From Plasmodium relictum (lineage: Eukaryota; Apicomplexa; Aconoidasida; Haemosporida; Plasmodiidae), in the NCBI RefSeq assembly GCF_900005765.1, contig NC_041680.1:558001-622000 (forward strand): 64,000 bases of DNA. Direction: 5' to 3'. A model generated the notes under the pieces. It worked only from the letters and a program-made list of their open reading frames with translations. It had not been told where the DNA came from and ran no database searches. The position numbers were made by a program, and so were the translations under genes. The number at the start of each line of letters is the position of its first letter. Positions within the stretch are counted from its first letter, which is position 1. Below are positions 1-10,779 of the stretch, in pieces.

Positions 1-2188
1 ACATGAGGGATATGAATATGATTGGTATGGTGAAGAATATGAAGAAGAATATGAGAGTAAGGAAAATGATGATAATACTATTAGTGAAAACGTAGAAATT
101 ATAGATAATTTAAAAAAAAATAAAAATGATAATAGCAATCAAATTATACGACAGTACTTAGTAGTAAGTAAAGGATCACCAGAAATGATGAAAAAGTTTT
201 TAAAAAAAATTCCAGAAAATTATGATCAAATTTTAAATAGTTTATCGATTAAAGGATATCGTGTTATATGCTTAGCTGCAAAGGTATTAGATAGCAAAAT
301 AATAAATAAAAGTATTAAAAGAGAAGAAATAGAAAAAGACTTACACTTCTGTGGATTTTTAGCATTTATATGCCCAATTAAAAAATCAACACCTAAATAC
401 ATTCTTGATATAAAAAGAGCAGGCATAAAAAATATTATGATTACAGGTGATAATGCTTTGACTGCATGTCAAGTTTCTCAAGATGTTAATATAACTCCAT
501 CAGTAAAAATTAAAGATATTCTAATTTTAAAGCTAAAAGGAAATGTTTCAACTAATAAGAGAATTCTCAAAGACATACCCAATGAAATGCAACACAATAA
601 GAAGAACAACACTAATGAAGAAGAGAAAGAAAATAAAAATGACATAAATAAAAAAGAGGAAAACGAGAGTATGAATGAAAATAGAAAATATCAAACTTTT
701 ACAAATGAGGAGAAGGAAGAAGTAATAACGATGCTAAATCATATTAGCAAAAGAAACATAAATTTAAAAAATTATGTAGAGAAAATAATTGAAATAATTG
801 AAAATAGTAAAAACATAAATAATATGTTGTATTTTATTAATAGAGAGAATAAAAAAGTTTTACCTTTTATTGATAATAAAGAATATATAAAATTGTGTGC
901 AAAACTTTTTTCTTTGTGCATAACAGGAGATATAATTGAATATTTTCTTCAAAATACTCAGAAAAATTCTACCTTATTTGATGAACTCATAAAAAGAGTG
1001 CATATATTTTGCAGAGTATCTCCAAAAAATAAAGAAATTATTATAAAAACTTTAAATAAATTAGGTAATATAACGATAATGTGTGGAGATGGTACCAATG
1101 ATATGGCAGCATTAAAAGCCGCACATGTAGGTGTCTCATTATTAAGTATAAAAATAGGTTATAAAAATAGCAATTTAAGTAGCAACGTAAAAAATAATTC
1201 GAATTATTTGTGCAATAATAAGTATTATAACAATTCAGTTTATGTTAATGAAAATTATTTAAAGACTATGTATGATAATTTAGAAATAAAAAATAGAAGT
1301 ACCGGTATGCATAATAATATGAACTATAAATATTATGAACAAATGAAGTTATATAACGAAAGGAAAAAAAAATTAGAAAATATGATGCAGTCTATGGATG
1401 ATTCATTGCCTTTAATTAAATTGGGAGAAGCAAGTATAGCATCACCGTTTACTTATAAAGGAAATGATATAAAATGCGTTAAAGAAATTATATGTTGTGG
1501 TAGATGCGCTTTATCAAAAGTTATAATGATGTATAAATTAATGATTATAAATTCTTTGATTACAGCTTTTTCAGTTTCTATATTAACATTAGATGGTGTA
1601 AAATTAAGTGATGCTCAAACTACAATTATATCGTTATTATATACTTCATTAATTGTTCTAATATCTAAAGCTACTCCTTTAAAAAATATATCTAATTATT
1701 CTCCTCCTAATTCTTTATTTAATATTAGTGTTATAACCTCGTTAATTTTTCAAGTATTTATTCATTTTTCTATTTTAATATATGGATGGAAGCTATCTTC
1801 TTCATATAGACCACCTGATTATGTGCCTGACTTGAAAGGAGAATTTACACCCAATTTAGTGAATACATGCATTTATTATTTGATATATTGTATCAATTTA
1901 TCTATTTTTTCATGTAATTATGAAGGTTTACCTTTTATGACTCCCATCCATAAAAATAAAGAAATTGTTTATATATTTATCGTTAATTTTATCTTTCTAT
2001 TTTCACTCGTAATGAACATTTTCCCATTTTTAAATCATTTCTTTTCTCTCGTTTCTTTTCCTAATATCAAATTAAAATTTTTATTTTTGTTTTTAATGGT
2101 TTTAGATATTGTTATACCTTATCTTATTTCCAATATTATTAGATATGCTAGACTATATTTTTTTCAAAAATATAAGATTCATTTATAG
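1..2188 (+). CDS. P5A-type (Spf1/ATP13A1-like) P-type ATPase, C-terminal part
   Basis: The reading frame is open from base 2, so the gene starts outside the window; about 728 residues are present. P-type landmarks are in order: KGSPE near fragment residue 57 (nucleotide-binding domain), TGDN at 148-151 and GDGTND at 362-367 (P domain), then LGEASIASPF, GRCAL and about six membrane helices up to the stop. The segment around LDGVKLSDAQ and the following membrane block resembles the P5A branch (Spf1/ATP13A1), whose members act in the endoplasmic reticulum and remove misinserted membrane helices; that role is taken from the family. The phosphorylated DKTGT motif must lie upstream. An Asn/Lys/Glu-rich insert of roughly 160 residues sits between TGDN and GDGTND, as is usual in Plasmodium P-ATPases. 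Confident of P-type ATPase, fairly confident of P5A. Confidence 0.9.
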   Translation, partial: HEGYEYDWYGEEYEEEYESKENDDNTISENVEIIDNLKKNKNDNSNQIIRQYLVVSKGSPEMMKKFLKKIPENYDQILNSLSIKGYRVICLAAKVLDSKIINKSIKREEIEKDLHFCGFLAFICPIKKSTPKYILDIKRAGIKNIMITGDNALTACQVSQDVNITPSVKIKDILILKLKGNVSTNKRILKDIPNEMQHNKKNNTNEEEKENKNDINKKEENESMNENRKYQTFTNEEKEEVITMLNHISKRNINLKNYVEKIIEIIENSKNINNMLYFINRENKKVLPFIDNKEYIKLCAKLFSLCITGDIIEYFLQNTQKNSTLFDELIKRVHIFCRVSPKNKEIIIKTLNKLGNITIMCGDGTNDMAALKAAHVGVSLLSIKIGYKNSNLSSNVKNNSNYLCNNKYYNNSVYVNENYLKTMYDNLEIKNRSTGMHNNMNYKYYEQMKLYNERKKKLENMMQSMDDSLPLIKLGEASIASPFTYKGNDIKCVKEIICCGRCALSKVIMMYKLMIINSLITAFSVSILTLDGVKLSDAQTTIISLLYTSLIVLISKATPLKNISNYSPPNSLFNISVITSLIFQVFIHFSILIYGWKLSSSYRPPDYVPDLKGEFTPNLVNTCIYYLIYCINLSIFSCNYEGLPFMTPIHKNKEIVYIFIVNFIFLFSLVMNIFPFLNHFFSLVSFPNIKLKFLFLFLMVLDIVIPYLISNIIRYARLYFFQKYKIHL

Positions 2189-2330
2189 TATATAATTAAG
2201 TTTTTTAAATAATTTTATTATATAACAATAAATTAGAAATAACTTTACATATATATACAAGTATGTTACAAATTTTATTACAAAATTAAAAAATATTTAA
2301 TTTTTTCTTCTTTTTTTTATAATTACATAT

Positions 2331-2361
<31 letters not shown>

Positions 2362-4417
2362 ATGATTATTTTCTTTGAATAAATATTATATATATATATT
2401 TTTCTTTTATTTTTATATTTATATGTTGATTTATTCTTATAAACACAAAGAAATTTATCATAAAAAATCAAATTTTTTATGTATAATCAAGAAATTGTAC
2501 CAGTAACCGAAATAAGATACGAAATATAACAATTAATTTATATTAAAATAGAAGTTTAAAAAATAATTAAGTAGTATATTTTAAATCTTATAAAATTTTA
2601 ATATTAAAAAAGTCTATATTTATTTGTACACAAGTATTTATTATTATCGTATTAATTGAATCTTCTTATACTTATTTGCTCTATTTGTTTTTACTATATT
2701 TAAGATTAATATATATCCATTCTTTTTTCTATAAAAAAAATATTTTTCTTACAATAACTTTACTCAAAAATACAACATATTACATTTTTTTTTTTTTTTT
2801 TTGTAGCAAAAGCATTTTTTTATTACTTATTATAATGCACACATAAAAAAAAAAAAAAAATATATATCAAAAAAATATAACTGAAAATAGGAAAGTTTTA
2901 TAATAAATTTTAATTTTTACATTTAACTAAAATATGTATAAACATATTTTTATATCATTTCATCTTCTCATAATTTTGTATACACTAATTTACTAAATAA
3001 AGGAATGAATTTCTTTTTTTCTTTTCTTTTTTTGTTAGGCTTTTATATATTAAATAACTTTAGAATTATATTCATACTTCTATTAGTATGCTTATTTTAT
3101 GCTGTAGAAAATTTAACTTTCTCATTTTTTAATTAGTTTATTAATGATATGTAATAAATGGATGAATAAAAACATAAATAATAAAATTGTACTAAAATAT
3201 ATATATTTAAAGAACCCTATACATTTTCATTAACACTTCGTCTTTGGTTAACAAAAGTGAAAATAAAAATAATGGTAAATGGTAAAATATCTTTTATATT
3301 TTCAATGTGATAAATACATTATGGCAATTCAAATTTTATAGGATTATTTATTTGTTATCATAAAAATTATTCACTATTACTTATTTTTTTTTCTATTTTC
3401 ATTTTATTCATTAATAAAGAATTGAAGTATTAATTAAAATTTGAATTTTTATTCTATTGTGTCTTTAATAAATGAATATTTAAATTGATAAATTATTTTT
3501 TTTATCTATTATTTATATTCAAAGAAACCTAAAAGAAAAAAAATATATACAAAAAACATAAAATTAATTTACTCTTTAATTATTCTTGTAATCTCATTTA
3601 TTTCATTTACAGATTAAGTAATATTCTTTATATAAAATAATGATTGTAAAAAAATAAAATTAATTGATAATAAATATAATTTTATTATTTTCAATATTGG
3701 TGCATAAATCTATTTATTAAAAAAATTAATATTTTCTTATAAATTATGAATATAAAAACATTTCTGTAGCAGTTTACCTGCAACTTTAACTCATTTTAGT
3801 GTATTATTAAAACATTTTTGTAAAATGTTAATTTTTTTTTTTTTTTTTTGTTACTTTTTCTTTTTTTTTTTTTTCTGTTTTTCTTTGTTTTTCATTTTAT
3901 TTCTTATTTTATATCTTTTTATAAGAAGATTAAACTTTTTATATTTTTAATTATTTAAATTGAGAAGAAAAAAAAATATTTTTTCTAACTTTTTCCTTTT
4001 TTATGTGAAGTATACAAAGATATACTAGGATATTCACGTTGCATTGCTGTTTTTGTAAAAAGCTTATTATATTTTACTATAATTTTATTAAATTCTCTCT
4101 ATTTTTTTAATATCAATGAAACAATGTAAAAGAACAATAATCCATCACTATAGCAATAATTTAAAAAAAAAAAAAAAAAAGCTACATATGTATACTCATT
4201 TTAATTTTAATTACCTTTTTTTTATATTAACAAAATAAATATATTTACATTGTATAAAGAAAAAAAAAAAAAAATCCCAAAATTAAAAAAAAATATTTTT
4301 AATAAGTATTGATTATATGAAGAATGAAATAAAGAAAGAGACGATATATGCATGTATATGTAATAAGGTAATATTATAAAAATGATTACTAACAACTAGA
4401 TTAGTGCTTAACTAAAA
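2189..4417. other. 2.2 kb intergenic region without a recognisable gene
   Basis: Very AT-rich, with many T and A homopolymers and a short (TA)n run near 2335-2361. It should hold the 3' UTR of the ATPase and the promoter and 5' UTR of the exonuclease gene. Three small patches are less AT-rich than their surroundings: a 16-codon open frame at 2479-2529, and possible hairpins at about 3232-3261 and 3766-3784. None can be assigned to a known RNA. Confidence 0.6.
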
Positions 4418-7400
4418 ATGAAAGAATCATCATTAGAAAACGAATTAGAAGTTTTTTATGAATACATTATATCTATTGAACATTTGTTAATAAATTTTAG
4501 TAATTATATTAAAAGAAAAAAGACAGTTAAAAAAATTATTGAAAAAAATGAACTATTAAATAGTTTTGTTCTAAAATATATAAATAAAAATGTACCTACT
4601 AAATTATCACTTCATATGAAATGTACGAAAAATAAAAAATTTTATGAGTATCTTTTTTTATGTTCTTTTTATCATGTAATTATAAATTATATAATATTTG
4701 ATCCTCTATTTAATTTACAAAAAAATGAGGAATGTGGAAATGAAGAAAATAAAATAATGAATAATACCAAAAATGAAAATGATGAATATTTTGTAGAAAA
4801 GTATTTATCATTCAACAAAAAAATAGGAGTAGAAAAAGAAAGTAATGTTAAAAGAGAAACAAATAAAATAAATATGCAAAATAACAATGAATTTGAATTA
4901 TCAGACAACACACATACATTTTTTGATACATTAAAGAGAAAAAAAAAAGAAGGATTTTCAGCAAATATACTTGATATAACAGTAAAGGAAAGTATAAAAT
5001 TTCAAAAATTAAATGATGAATATTTTATTCTGAGTTCTACCTATGAACAAATATGTGATATCATCTTTTCTTTTGGAATTTTATGTTATATATATGGCTT
5101 TTATAAGTTTTTTAAGATAGAAAATATTAAAATTAGAAAAAATAAAAAATTTACATATAATTTATTTAGCTGGGTTTATAGTATAAAATATAATGTACTA
5201 GAAAGCGTAAAGTTAAATTCAATTAGTAAGAGAAGCAATTTCAAAGAAAATGAAAATGATAAAAATTACTTATCTGAAAAGTTCTTTCAAGAATTTACAA
5301 GTAGAGAATTAAAAAATTTTAAAAAGGATGTAAAAGAAGAACAGTACATAAATATGAATAGAAAACATTTTAGCAGTAAGAATATAAAGAATAATAATGT
5401 TAGTAATTTAAATAAAGAAAATGGTTACTATAACATGAACAGTAGTAACAAAAATGATATATCATCAAATAACTCAAATAAAAACAATAATTTAAATAAT
5501 ATTAATTATTTAAATTATACGAACCATTACATTAACTCATGCGACATAAATTATTTAAATGAAATTTTATTAAATAATAATTTTAATAATAGAAATATAT
5601 ATAGATCGAAAAATAAAATAAATAACTCAAATGAAAATATGGAACATTATAATTGCTCATCAAATTTAAATTTTTCATCAAAGGAAGAAAAAAAATTGTT
5701 TTTTGATGATGAAAAAGATGAGAAAGATAAAATTAAAAAAAAAAATATACATATGAAAAATGATGAATATTATAATTATTATTTGAAATATATTTATTTA
5801 AATAATTATAATATTAATAAGAATGATACTTTAGTTAAAAGTGGAAATGTAAATACTGATTATGAATTTTATAGTTATATGATTTTAAAAAAAATAGAAA
5901 TTGAAAAAATATTCTTATTATATAAAGAACAAAAAAAATCCAAATTATCATTAGAAAATTATATAACCATTTATGATAATATTATAAATATAGAGAATAA
6001 GGAAAATAGCAGGAGAAATGGAAAAGAAATATGCGATATAAATTATAGTGAAGAATATAAGGAAAATACTAATGTTACAATTAATGAAATAAATTTTAAT
6101 AATGCCAATGTAAAATATGCAGATGATATACAACCAAGCAATATTAATAGTTATAATAATTTTAATGGAAAAAAAAAAGACAAAAAGAAATATGAGTTTA
6201 TAAAAATACATTTAGATAATTTATATCAAAAAATGAAAAATATAAAAACTTCAAAAGTGTACATTTGGATATATTTATATGTAAATTATGCGTTTGATTT
6301 TTTATTTAATAACAGCAGAAAAAATTATAGAAAAATAAATAATTTTAATTTATGCTTTGATGAAAGTCAGTATGAATATAATAACGATAATATAAATTGC
6401 AATACTTCAAACAATTATTATAATAATATAAGTAAGAATAACGAAAATAATATAAGAAAAAAAAGAATTTTATTTAATTTATCAGGATTTATTGAATTTA
6501 TTAAAAAAAAAAGTAATTTCGAAAAAAAGCATATTAAAACTAATTTAAAAAATTATATTGATAATGAATTATTTAATTTTATAAAAAAGAGTGATACTGA
6601 AGATAATGTTTTAGATGAAAAGAAAAGTAAAAATGATATAGAATTTGATGAATATCATATAATAAGTCTTTATCAAAATAATGAAATAGAAAAAATTAAT
6701 TACGAAAATGTTAATAATGATGATAGTAATAAATATATCAAGGAAGGATTAATTATTGATAACGATTTAAATTATAACGAAATAAGAATTGATAGCAGTA
6801 TACATAATAAGAACATAAACAAAATTGATAGTGTGGATAATTTCTTTGTAAAAAAAAATGAATATGATTTTGTAAATATTAATATAAATTTATTTGTAAA
6901 TAATTATATATATATGTTTGTATCATATGTGTGTTTAAATGCTATTAAATTATCAATTTTATTAATTGAAAAGTATAATCTAACTATACCTAACAAATAT
7001 ATGGATATAAGTTGTTATATTTATATTTGTCAAAAGAATAAATTAAATTCTAACATTTTATTTTTTATAAATAAATATAATATTCATCATTATGTATTTT
7101 CTAATGATATAGCTAATAAGGATATTAAAGAAAATTATTATATATATAAAAATATTGAATTCCATAATACAAATAATAAACATAATGATGTTACTTTTTT
7201 ATTTATGGGAGATATTATATCAATTAATCATATAAAAAAAAAAAGATATAATAAAAGTTATAATAATGCATATTCAAATAATTATAAAATTAAAAATAAC
7301 ATTAATATGACACATCAATATCTAAGGGATGATAATAATAAGATCCCTAATGAAATAAAATATAATAATAATTATAAATTTTATAATCATAATTTAAATA

Positions 7401-9952
7401 ACTTAAATAATTTTTATGTTAATAATAATAATTATAAAATGGATAATTGGTATAATAGCAGAAAAAACAAAAATGATGATTATTCCTTTAGTAAAAAAGA
7501 ATATTTTGATGATATTAATAATAACTGCTTACCTAATCTTACAATATCCAATAACTTTAGAAATTGCTCATATAATAATGAATATTCTAAATATAAACAT
7601 ATGGATAATAATTTTATTCATTTTGAAAGTATAAAAGGAAAAGATATGAATATTATAAATTCTATTAAAAGTTACAATAAAGAAAGAAAACAAAATATAG
7701 TGTTTTCAAACTTCTCTGAAGAAATAAAAAGAAATAAAGAATATAATAATTTTATCACTGGAAATTATTTTGAAAAAAATATGAATAATGTAAGATATCT
7801 TTATGAAAATGGGGATAATACACATTATGAAGGAAAAAATCCAGATAATATTATAAATAAAAATCATATTAATGTTTATAACAAAATGGGAACCCCCTAC
7901 AGTGTTAATAATATAGATAAAAATGAAGAGAAATATTATAATAATAAATACAAAAAAATGGGCAAAGAAAAAAAAGATTATATGCATGGTTTTTACTATA
8001 AAAATAATGATGAAATAGAACTTAGTGATATTAGCAATGTCATGAATAGTAATAATATTACTGAAAAAAATAATAAGGAAATAATTTTTGACACAAATAA
8101 TATTAAAAATGTAAACTTTTTAAACAACCATATATACCCACTTAAATTAAATGTTGTATATGATTTATATTTAAATGATATTTTAATAAATGAAGCAAAA
8201 ATTTCTAATATTATAGACAATTGTAAAGGCGACAAAACATTAGAATTAGAATTAATCAAACAGAAGATAATGAGTGGTAATATAAAATATGCAATTAAAT
8301 TAATAAGAATATTTAATTATGAATTATTACTATTTCCTAATTTATTCTTTTATTTAAATTTTAAATCGTATAATTATATTTTAAATACTTTTGATAAAAA
8401 ATATCTTATCTATTATTTGTATGATAATCCGAAATATCTGAAAATATACTTTAGTTCATTAATAAAAAAGAAAAATTTTGAATATTGTTTAATAGCATTA
8501 TATTTCTTATATCCTTATATATCATCAGAAGATTCAGATTTTCAGACATTTTGTCATTTATTTTTGAGAAATAAGAAATTTAAAAAAATGAATTATAACA
8601 CATGTAATAAAGGTTTTCAAACTCCTAATGAAAACGAATATATAGAGACTAATAAAAATGATTCTTTGATTAGTGATAATTATAATAATTTATGTTCATT
8701 TATAAAGAGAGAATGTTTTATCTTAAATGATATATATTTTATATTTAAAAATGAAATAGAATTTGATGGTTTAAGAAGATTATATAAATTATCTGATTTA
8801 TGTAAATATTTTGATATTTTTAAAAATTTAAAAAAAATAAACCTAGATATTATAAGAAATTCTTTTCACTATTTAACTGAAATAAATGGCACTTGTTCTT
8901 GTCAAAAAAAATATATTTGCATAAAAGATTTAGGTTCTTCCTTAAAAGATGTTGTTATAATAGAAACATATGATGATTTTATATTATTATATGAAAATAT
9001 CAGAAAAACTGAAAAAGTCATATTTATTGATGCGGAGTGGAAATGTGCTATATTTCGAGAAAATCCAATAATTTCTATTTTTCAAATTGCACTAAAAAAT
9101 AATTGTTTATCTTATATTGTTGATGTGAAAAAAATATCTATTGAAAATTATGAAATTAATTATTACATTTCTGAACTTTTCAGAGATGAAAGTATTATAA
9201 AAATTGGTGTTGCATTTTTAAATAATGATATGTTATATTTTAGAAAATACTATGATATTTTAACTATGTTAATATATGAAAAATATGAAAATATATTAAT
9301 TGAAGAAAATACAATAGAAAATGATGAAAATAATTATAATAATTTAATTAAGTATAGAATGGAAATGAATAATACGAATAATTATGATATATTTTTAAAA
9401 AAAATTATGAGAAATATTTATGAATATGCTAATGGCAACTGTTTTAATGATAATAAAAATTGTCATTTCAGTAAAAATAATTTTCATCCAAATGATAAAA
9501 AAAAAGAACATCAAATAGACAAAAAATTTAATTTGAATGAAGATATAAGTTTTAAAAATATATTTCCTGTTAATTATTTCTTGAAAAATAAAAAAAATGT
9601 TGCATTAATTAAGAAGCTCTTAACAACGAAATGTAGTTCTTGTAATAAAATAGGTATATATAGTTGTATACATAAATATTATAATTTAGAATTTATATGC
9701 AATAAATACTATGATGATCTAAATAAACATTTTCCATTTCTTAAAAAAAATATGAATTATTCAGTTAAAATTATCGGTAAATCATTGTTTCCTGAAAAGG
9801 AAGTTAATAAGGAGTGTCAATTAATTAACTGGAACTTTAGGCCTCTTTCTTCAATTAGTGTTGAATATGCCATTTTAGATGTTCTTATTTTGAAAAATTT
9901 TTTTAATTTAATTCAAACCAAATTATCATTTAATATTGAAAATGCTTTATAA
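4418..9952 (+). CDS. Giant DEDDy 3'-5' exonuclease, EXD3/Nibbler/MUT-7-like
   Basis: Single exon, 1844 residues. About the first 1250 are mostly Asn/Lys/Tyr-rich low complexity with islands of predicted helix; residues near 1285-1400 look like the helical-repeat part of MUT-7 proteins. The C-terminus is an RNase D-type exonuclease: IDAEW supplies Asp1538 and Glu1540 (Exo I), KIGVAFLNND follows (Exo II), and YAILD supplies Tyr1817 and Asp1821 (Exo III), so it is the DEDDy class. The stretch NYSVK...LINWNFRPLS matches the 'LK..V....L.K....NW..RPL' block typical of the EXD3/Nibbler/MUT-7 group. A Cys/His-rich patch (CSSC...CIHK) lies between Exo II and Exo III. Family members trim small RNA 3' ends or act in RNA decay; the substrate here is unknown. 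The start is the first ATG after in-frame stops. Confidence 0.85.
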   Translation: MKESSLENELEVFYEYIISIEHLLINFSNYIKRKKTVKKIIEKNELLNSFVLKYINKNVPTKLSLHMKCTKNKKFYEYLFLCSFYHVIINYIIFDPLFNLQKNEECGNEENKIMNNTKNENDEYFVEKYLSFNKKIGVEKESNVKRETNKINMQNNNEFELSDNTHTFFDTLKRKKKEGFSANILDITVKESIKFQKLNDEYFILSSTYEQICDIIFSFGILCYIYGFYKFFKIENIKIRKNKKFTYNLFSWVYSIKYNVLESVKLNSISKRSNFKENENDKNYLSEKFFQEFTSRELKNFKKDVKEEQYINMNRKHFSSKNIKNNNVSNLNKENGYYNMNSSNKNDISSNNSNKNNNLNNINYLNYTNHYINSCDINYLNEILLNNNFNNRNIYRSKNKINNSNENMEHYNCSSNLNFSSKEEKKLFFDDEKDEKDKIKKKNIHMKNDEYYNYYLKYIYLNNYNINKNDTLVKSGNVNTDYEFYSYMILKKIEIEKIFLLYKEQKKSKLSLENYITIYDNIINIENKENSRRNGKEICDINYSEEYKENTNVTINEINFNNANVKYADDIQPSNINSYNNFNGKKKDKKKYEFIKIHLDNLYQKMKNIKTSKVYIWIYLYVNYAFDFLFNNSRKNYRKINNFNLCFDESQYEYNNDNINCNTSNNYYNNISKNNENNIRKKRILFNLSGFIEFIKKKSNFEKKHIKTNLKNYIDNELFNFIKKSDTEDNVLDEKKSKNDIEFDEYHIISLYQNNEIEKINYENVNNDDSNKYIKEGLIIDNDLNYNEIRIDSSIHNKNINKIDSVDNFFVKKNEYDFVNININLFVNNYIYMFVSYVCLNAIKLSILLIEKYNLTIPNKYMDISCYIYICQKNKLNSNILFFINKYNIHHYVFSNDIANKDIKENYYIYKNIEFHNTNNKHNDVTFLFMGDIISINHIKKKRYNKSYNNAYSNNYKIKNNINMTHQYLRDDNNKIPNEIKYNNNYKFYNHNLNNLNNFYVNNNNYKMDNWYNSRKNKNDDYSFSKKEYFDDINNNCLPNLTISNNFRNCSYNNEYSKYKHMDNNFIHFESIKGKDMNIINSIKSYNKERKQNIVFSNFSEEIKRNKEYNNFITGNYFEKNMNNVRYLYENGDNTHYEGKNPDNIINKNHINVYNKMGTPYSVNNIDKNEEKYYNNKYKKMGKEKKDYMHGFYYKNNDEIELSDISNVMNSNNITEKNNKEIIFDTNNIKNVNFLNNHIYPLKLNVVYDLYLNDILINEAKISNIIDNCKGDKTLELELIKQKIMSGNIKYAIKLIRIFNYELLLFPNLFFYLNFKSYNYILNTFDKKYLIYYLYDNPKYLKIYFSSLIKKKNFEYCLIALYFLYPYISSEDSDFQTFCHLFLRNKKFKKMNYNTCNKGFQTPNENEYIETNKNDSLISDNYNNLCSFIKRECFILNDIYFIFKNEIEFDGLRRLYKLSDLCKYFDIFKNLKKINLDIIRNSFHYLTEINGTCSCQKKYICIKDLGSSLKDVVIIETYDDFILLYENIRKTEKVIFIDAEWKCAIFRENPIISIFQIALKNNCLSYIVDVKKISIENYEINYYISELFRDESIIKIGVAFLNNDMLYFRKYYDILTMLIYEKYENILIEENTIENDENNYNNLIKYRMEMNNTNNYDIFLKKIMRNIYEYANGNCFNDNKNCHFSKNNFHPNDKKKEHQIDKKFNLNEDISFKNIFPVNYFLKNKKNVALIKKLLTTKCSSCNKIGIYSCIHKYYNLEFICNKYYDDLNKHFPFLKKNMNYSVKIIGKSLFPEKEVNKECQLINWNFRPLSSISVEYAILDVLILKNFFNLIQTKLSFNIENAL

Positions 9953-10687
9953 ATGTACATACCTACGCTTTTTTATTTCTTTGTCTTTTCTTTTTTCAAA
10001 TTGAGTATTTTTAAAATTCCTATTTATTAGGAATATATCTTTAAAATGGCATTAAAGAATATAAACACACATGTTTATATAATTATTTTTCTTTATAAAA
10101 ATTTTCAATTTTTGAAGTGTTACTATTTTTAAAAATATACAGTAAAAATAAATATATTTTTATTTAATAATATTGATTAAATATTTATAAATTTTATTTT
10201 TTATTATTGAATAAAAAAATTTTATTTTTTTGTGAGTATTTTTTATTTTTTTAAAATTTTATTTTACCTGTTATTATTCATTTTTAGTTATTATAAAACT
10301 TCTTTTTACTTTCTTTTTTCTTCATAATTTTTATTATATTTTTTTTTATAAAAGAAAAAAAAAAAGAAAATAGAAAAATTATATATATACAATATATATA
10401 TTTTGATCAAGTAAAAAAAAAGGCATAATGCATAAATTTATTATGAAATAAAATAAAATTAAGGGATTATATATAATTTTCAAAAAGAAGCAATCTAGAA
10501 ATAATTGCATATGCAATAAAAAAAAAAAAAAAAAATTCATTTATATGATATTAAAACATATCTAAAATATAAATATATAATGATAGAATAATTTAGAATG
10601 TTTTTTATCTGAAACACTAAAGATTAAAAATTTGTATCAAAAGCATTAAATCAATAGTTTTTGAATTATTATCTTTGCAATTAATGA

Positions 10688-10742
<55 letters not shown>

Positions 10743-10779
10743 TTTATAGTATTATTTTTTTATTAATTTCTTTTTTTTT
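9953..10779. other. Convergent intergenic region, 3' ends of exonuclease and eIF2-alpha genes
   Basis: AT-rich spacer between two genes that converge on it, so it should hold both 3' UTRs and polyadenylation sites. It carries an alternating (AT)n tract just downstream of the eIF2-alpha stop. No open frame or RNA gene is seen. Confidence 0.6.
10690..10740. repeat. (AT)n dinucleotide tract
   Basis: About 51 bases of uninterrupted alternating A and T, in the 3' flank of eIF2-alpha. It is a typical Plasmodium microsatellite. Confidence 0.95.

Noticed and set aside
2286-2471. Minus-strand Lys/Ile/Tyr frame of 61 codons
   Set aside because: Translation of TA and A runs downstream of the ATPase; chance frame.
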